Part shown: piece by piece, positions 61,286-64,000 of the stretch
Position numbering within the stretch: the first letter of the stretch is position 1
Layout: each line of letters starts with the position of its first letter
Source: Podospora comata
Lineage: Eukaryota > Ascomycota > Sordariomycetes > Sordariales > Podosporaceae
Assembly: GCA_017354895.1 (NCBI GenBank)
Contig: CP071498.1
Span: 992,001 to 1,056,000 of the forward strand
Direction of reading: 5' to 3'
Length of the DNA: 64,000 nucleotides
The notes under the pieces: model-generated
What the model was told of the DNA's origin: nothing
Seen by the model: only the letters and a program-made list of their open reading frames with translations
Databases searched by the model: none
Made by a program: the position numbers and the translations under genes

Positions 61286-61925
61286 TCTCCATGGCGTTGG
61301 CAATCAGCTTGCCAATGTGCTCGTCGCCGTTGGCCGAGATGGTGGCGACCTGGGCGATCTCCTCAGAGGTGGTGATGTCGCGGCTGTGCTTCTGGAGGTA
61401 CTCGACGACGTTGTCGACGGCAGCCTGGATACCGCGGCGGAGATCCATGGGGTTGCAGCCAGCAGCGACATTCTTGACCGTCTCGGCGAAGATGGCGCGG
61501 GCGAGGACGGTGGCAGTGGTGGTACCGTCACCGGCGACCTCGTTGGTCTTGGAGGCGACCTCGGCGAGGAGCTTGGCACCGAGGTTCTCGAACTTATCCT
61601 TGAGGGAGATGGCGCGGGCGACAGTTACACCGTCTTTGTGCGTTTGTCAGTTACTGTCGAGATATTCTTCTCGTAGAGCGAGGACAAACTCACCCTTGGT
61701 GATCTTGGGGGAGCCGAAGCTGGACTCGATGAGGACATTGCGACCCTTGGGACCGAGGGTGGTAGCAACGGCCTTTGCGAGGGTCTCGACACCCTGAAGG
61801 AGAGCGGCGCGGCCCTCAACACCGAACTTGAGCTCCTTGTGAGCGAAGCGGAGCTGCTGTGTGGAACGGACGCGGGCGGCCTTGAGCGGGGAAGAGACCG
61901 ACGCTCTCGTGAGTGCGCGCTGCAT
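60132..61925 (-). CDS. hsp60: Mitochondrial chaperonin HSP60
   Basis: Group I chaperonin of the mitochondrial matrix; ATP-dependent folding of imported proteins with the co-chaperonin HSP10. Two exons, 61925-61694 and 61633-60132, with a 60-bp intron inside [13 protein letters not shown], giving 577 aa. Residues 1-~29 are the targeting peptide, with mature sequence beginning near [17 protein letters not shown]. Family marks are [19 protein letters not shown], the ATP-site [10 protein letters not shown] region, [15 protein letters not shown] (about 435), and the C-terminal Gly-Met repeat tail [14 protein letters not shown] long antisense open frame on the plus strand over the same region is a codon-bias shadow. 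A candidate heat-shock element lies about 260 bp upstream. Confidence 0.97.
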
Positions 61926-62186
61926 GGTGGCGGTATGTGTGTGCCGGTTTCAAGCAACAAACTAAAAAGGGAGGCTCGGTTTGGGTCTGGGTATCACGAT
62001 CAATGTCGGCTTCGGAAGGGGGTCGTCAAGGTGGGAGGATGGGGGGACACTCTGTATAAAATATGTCAGCGCTCGGCAACCATGTCGAAAAAAAATTCCC
62101 AAGGTTCGTCAATGGATTGGCCCGAGCTCCCTGTTCACTAGGCAGGATCGGGCATAGCGCTGTACTTGATCACTGGTTGGAGGTGT

Positions 62187-62199
62187 TTCTGGAACCATC
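62187..62199. promoter_or_regulatory. Candidate heat-shock element upstream of hsp60
   Basis: TTCTGGAACCATC fits nTTCnnGAAnnTTC with one mismatch in the third unit. It lies about 260 bp upstream of the hsp60 start codon, a usual position for an HSF site. A CCAAT box (as ATTGG) lies nearer the gene at 62116-62120. Confidence 0.35.
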
Positions 62200-63249
62200 G
62201 AAGATCCACAAAACCGATTTGCTGAGTTCATGCAGCGCTGGTTTTTGTCCTCATTTTTGGTTGTTCCTCTCTGTTTACCTGGTGAGATTCTGCGAAGGTA
62301 TTCAGACCCAAAGCTCACCAACTTTCGGCTCTTCAGCACCACATCTCGAGCCCTCATATCGCCCTAATTTGTCATGACCACTCTCCAGAGAAGCATTGCG
62401 GGATTGTTGCATCACCACCCCCCTCCCACGAGTAGCCGGGTTCTCCAATCTTGGCATGCGGTAAGTGGGGTCGAGAGCTCCAGCTTTCCGCTGGCAGCCG
62501 AACCAGCCCCTTTTCCCCGACGACCAAGGTAAACAAACCAACCGACGATAGCAGTCTGGATGGTGGATGGGACATATCACAAGTATGCCGATGGTTTGAG
62601 GTCGTGATGGTGTTCAGATTACGGTCATAAAACATGTTTTGCTTTCCATCCGCATATCTCCTGCTGCTTCCCTCGCTCTCTTCCGCTCATCCGATATCTT
62701 GAACTCTGAAACATACAAAGAGCAATGCCCTCCCATGAACCGTCATCCACTCTCCATCTTCGCATCTCCAACATGTCGTAAAGTATCATCTCTCTTCCGC
62801 AGCCGACCTCGCTTGTTCTGTTACCCATGACCTAGCCTATCATGACAAAGTGAGCCTAAACCCCCACCCAGCAAGAAGAGCTGCTTCCAGCCGTTGGTCT
62901 AGATTGGCAGTAAAAATAGTCGTCGACAAGCCACACACGTCCCTTACTGGCCTTCCTCCCGTTCCACACAGACAAAGGTGCATCGCCTCTCTGCTCCTCA
63001 CAAACGGCAGTTCTCACGCGGGACCGAGACGGCAGGCTGGGTACGGTCCTCGACGGCGGAATGTCGAGGGTTGGAATGGCCGAATGTGACTGGCCGTGCA
63101 GTAGGTAGGTGGACCGGTGGTGGCGACCGGTAGAGTGGTTGGTAGGTGGTAGGTGGCAACCGGTTGGTGTTAGGTAAGGTGCGGTGGAAGAGTCAAACTG
63201 AGAGAGAAGGAGAAAACCAGAAAAAAGAAAATGTTGGCATAAAAGCCAG

Positions 63250-63250
63250 G

Positions 63251-63339
<89 letters not shown>
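63250..63339. repeat. Perfect (GTT)30 microsatellite
   Basis: Thirty uninterrupted GTT units, 90 bp. It reads as poly-Leu/Val/Cys on the plus strand and poly-Gln/Asn/Thr on the minus strand. Confidence 0.97.
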
Positions 63340-64000
63340 GGCGTCGAGTATACATAGAGCGAGTCCTTCGACATGATGGAATTTCCACGGCGTCTTTTCA
63401 TTGCTGAGAGTTTGACTTCTCCCCCTTGAGCTGTGGGAGAGCACTGAGATCGAATCTCTTGTTGATCGTAAATTCATTGCTGATATCGAGGCCTGGTATA
63501 GGCTGGTGGGCGTGGTTCCCGATGGGGGAGAAGAAGCCTCGCCGAAAGCAGGAAAAGAAGAATGAGAAAACGAGACAGCCACACGAGACCACCACAAGGT
63601 GTGTCTGTGAACCCGTGAATGGAGCTGCTCAGGTAAAAGAATGGAAGCATACCTCGGGAAGACGACGTCTTCCGTCCTCGGCATCCCCCATACACAACAT
63701 GAAATAAACCCTCTCTTTTGATTTTTATCCATCCCGACTCCCCCTCACTTCTAACGACGCCAAACTCCCATCTGAGACCCCTCCCCGCAACAGACCACGC
63801 ACAAAACAATAATTCGCACAATCCCACGTCACATGTCACATACCTGATCTCGTCCTCAGCCAACAAAAGCCGCAACACAACACGTCGCCCGCCGTTTACT
63901 TTTCCAATCCACCACATCATCATCGCCTAGATCAGAAAAACAAAACGCGCACTTCTGGAGGCCCCGCACAGCATCTCTGCCTGTTTTGGAAGCCTGAAAG

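Larger units (their letters stand above)
61926..64000. other. hsp60 promoter and gene-free right edge
   Basis: The first 500 bp is the hsp60 promoter region. Beyond it no gene can be supported to the window edge. A (GTT)30 microsatellite lies at 63250-63339. Open frames there owe their length to Gln, Asn or Leu runs in the repeat. A gene whose body lies outside the window could start or end here, but nothing visible shows it. Confidence 0.45.

Noticed and set aside
60024-61676. 550-residue plus-strand open frame opposite hsp60
   Set aside because: Antisense shadow of a strongly codon-biased gene, with no domain-like pattern.
63193-63732. Minus-strand frame with a long poly-Asn tract
   Set aside because: Its length comes from the (GTT)30 repeat, and the flanks show no family resemblance or splice-supported extension.

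Overview
The window looks like a chromosome arm segment of a filamentous ascomycete, most likely a Sordariomycete and probably of the order Sordariales. The evidence is short introns (mostly 50-80 bp, GTRNGT...YAG), a GC-rich genome with GC-biased codon third positions, a full Polycomb-type SUZ12 gene, a mitochondrial ClpX with a ClpP-contact loop, and proteins that read like those of Neurospora, Podospora or Chaetomium relatives. There are no bacterial features, no recognisable intact transposon or provirus, no CRISPR array, and no rRNA or intact tRNA gene that I can support.

Layout. 0.9-4.1 kb (-): 2-oxoglutarate dehydrogenase E1. 5.4-7.3 kb (+): TFIIH subunit Tfb1/p62. 8.0-9.2 kb (-): CIA-pathway WD40 protein Cia1. 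9.7-11.6 kb (-): mitochondrial ClpX. 12.6-15.0 kb (+): glycogen branching enzyme. 15.7-17.9 kb (+): ATP synthase beta in nine exons. 18.5-19.9 kb (+): secreted CE1-type esterase. 19.9-24.4 kb: a 4.5 kb gene-poor tract with an AT-rich islet. 24.4-26.8 kb (+): PRC2 subunit SUZ12 with a C-terminal PHD-like finger. 28.3-30.7 kb (-): F-box-like/LRR protein. 31.3-32.5 kb (-): Ufd1. 33.2-34.6 kb (+): Lin1/CD2BP2 GYF protein. 34.9-36.5 kb (-): Rvb2. 38.0-40.5 kb (+): a coiled-coil protein of unknown function. 43.1-45.8 kb (+): a large, mostly disordered nuclear-type protein of uncertain family. 45.8-49.1 kb: gene-poor. 49.1-50.2 kb (-): XRCC4-like NHEJ factor. 52.0-55.2 kb (+): Byr4/Bfa1 SIN regulator. 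56.4-57.2 kb (+): Get5/Mdy2. 57.8-58.9 kb (-): cofilin. 60.1-61.9 kb (-): mitochondrial HSP60. 61.9-64.0 kb: no gene seen.

No pathway cluster is evident. These are independent housekeeping genes, often in divergent pairs sharing a promoter (kgd1/tfb1, clpX/branching enzyme, ufd1/lin1, rvb2/coiled-coil gene, xrcc4/byr4). Four encode mitochondrial matrix or inner-membrane proteins (KGD1, ClpX, ATP2, HSP60), which is probably chance. The exon models were built by hand from splice sites and frame continuity. All the multi-exon models close on an in-frame stop with a family-typical length where a family is known.

Most worth a second look: the PHD-like finger fused to SUZ12; the 827-residue protein with a run of histidines at one core position of a long heptad repeat; the 888-residue protein with a duplicated LPELLSP motif and a possible distant AF4/FMR2-type C-terminal helical domain; the retained ClpP-contact loop in ClpX; and a set of ultra-short first coding exons (3, 9 and 11 nt) in unrelated genes.
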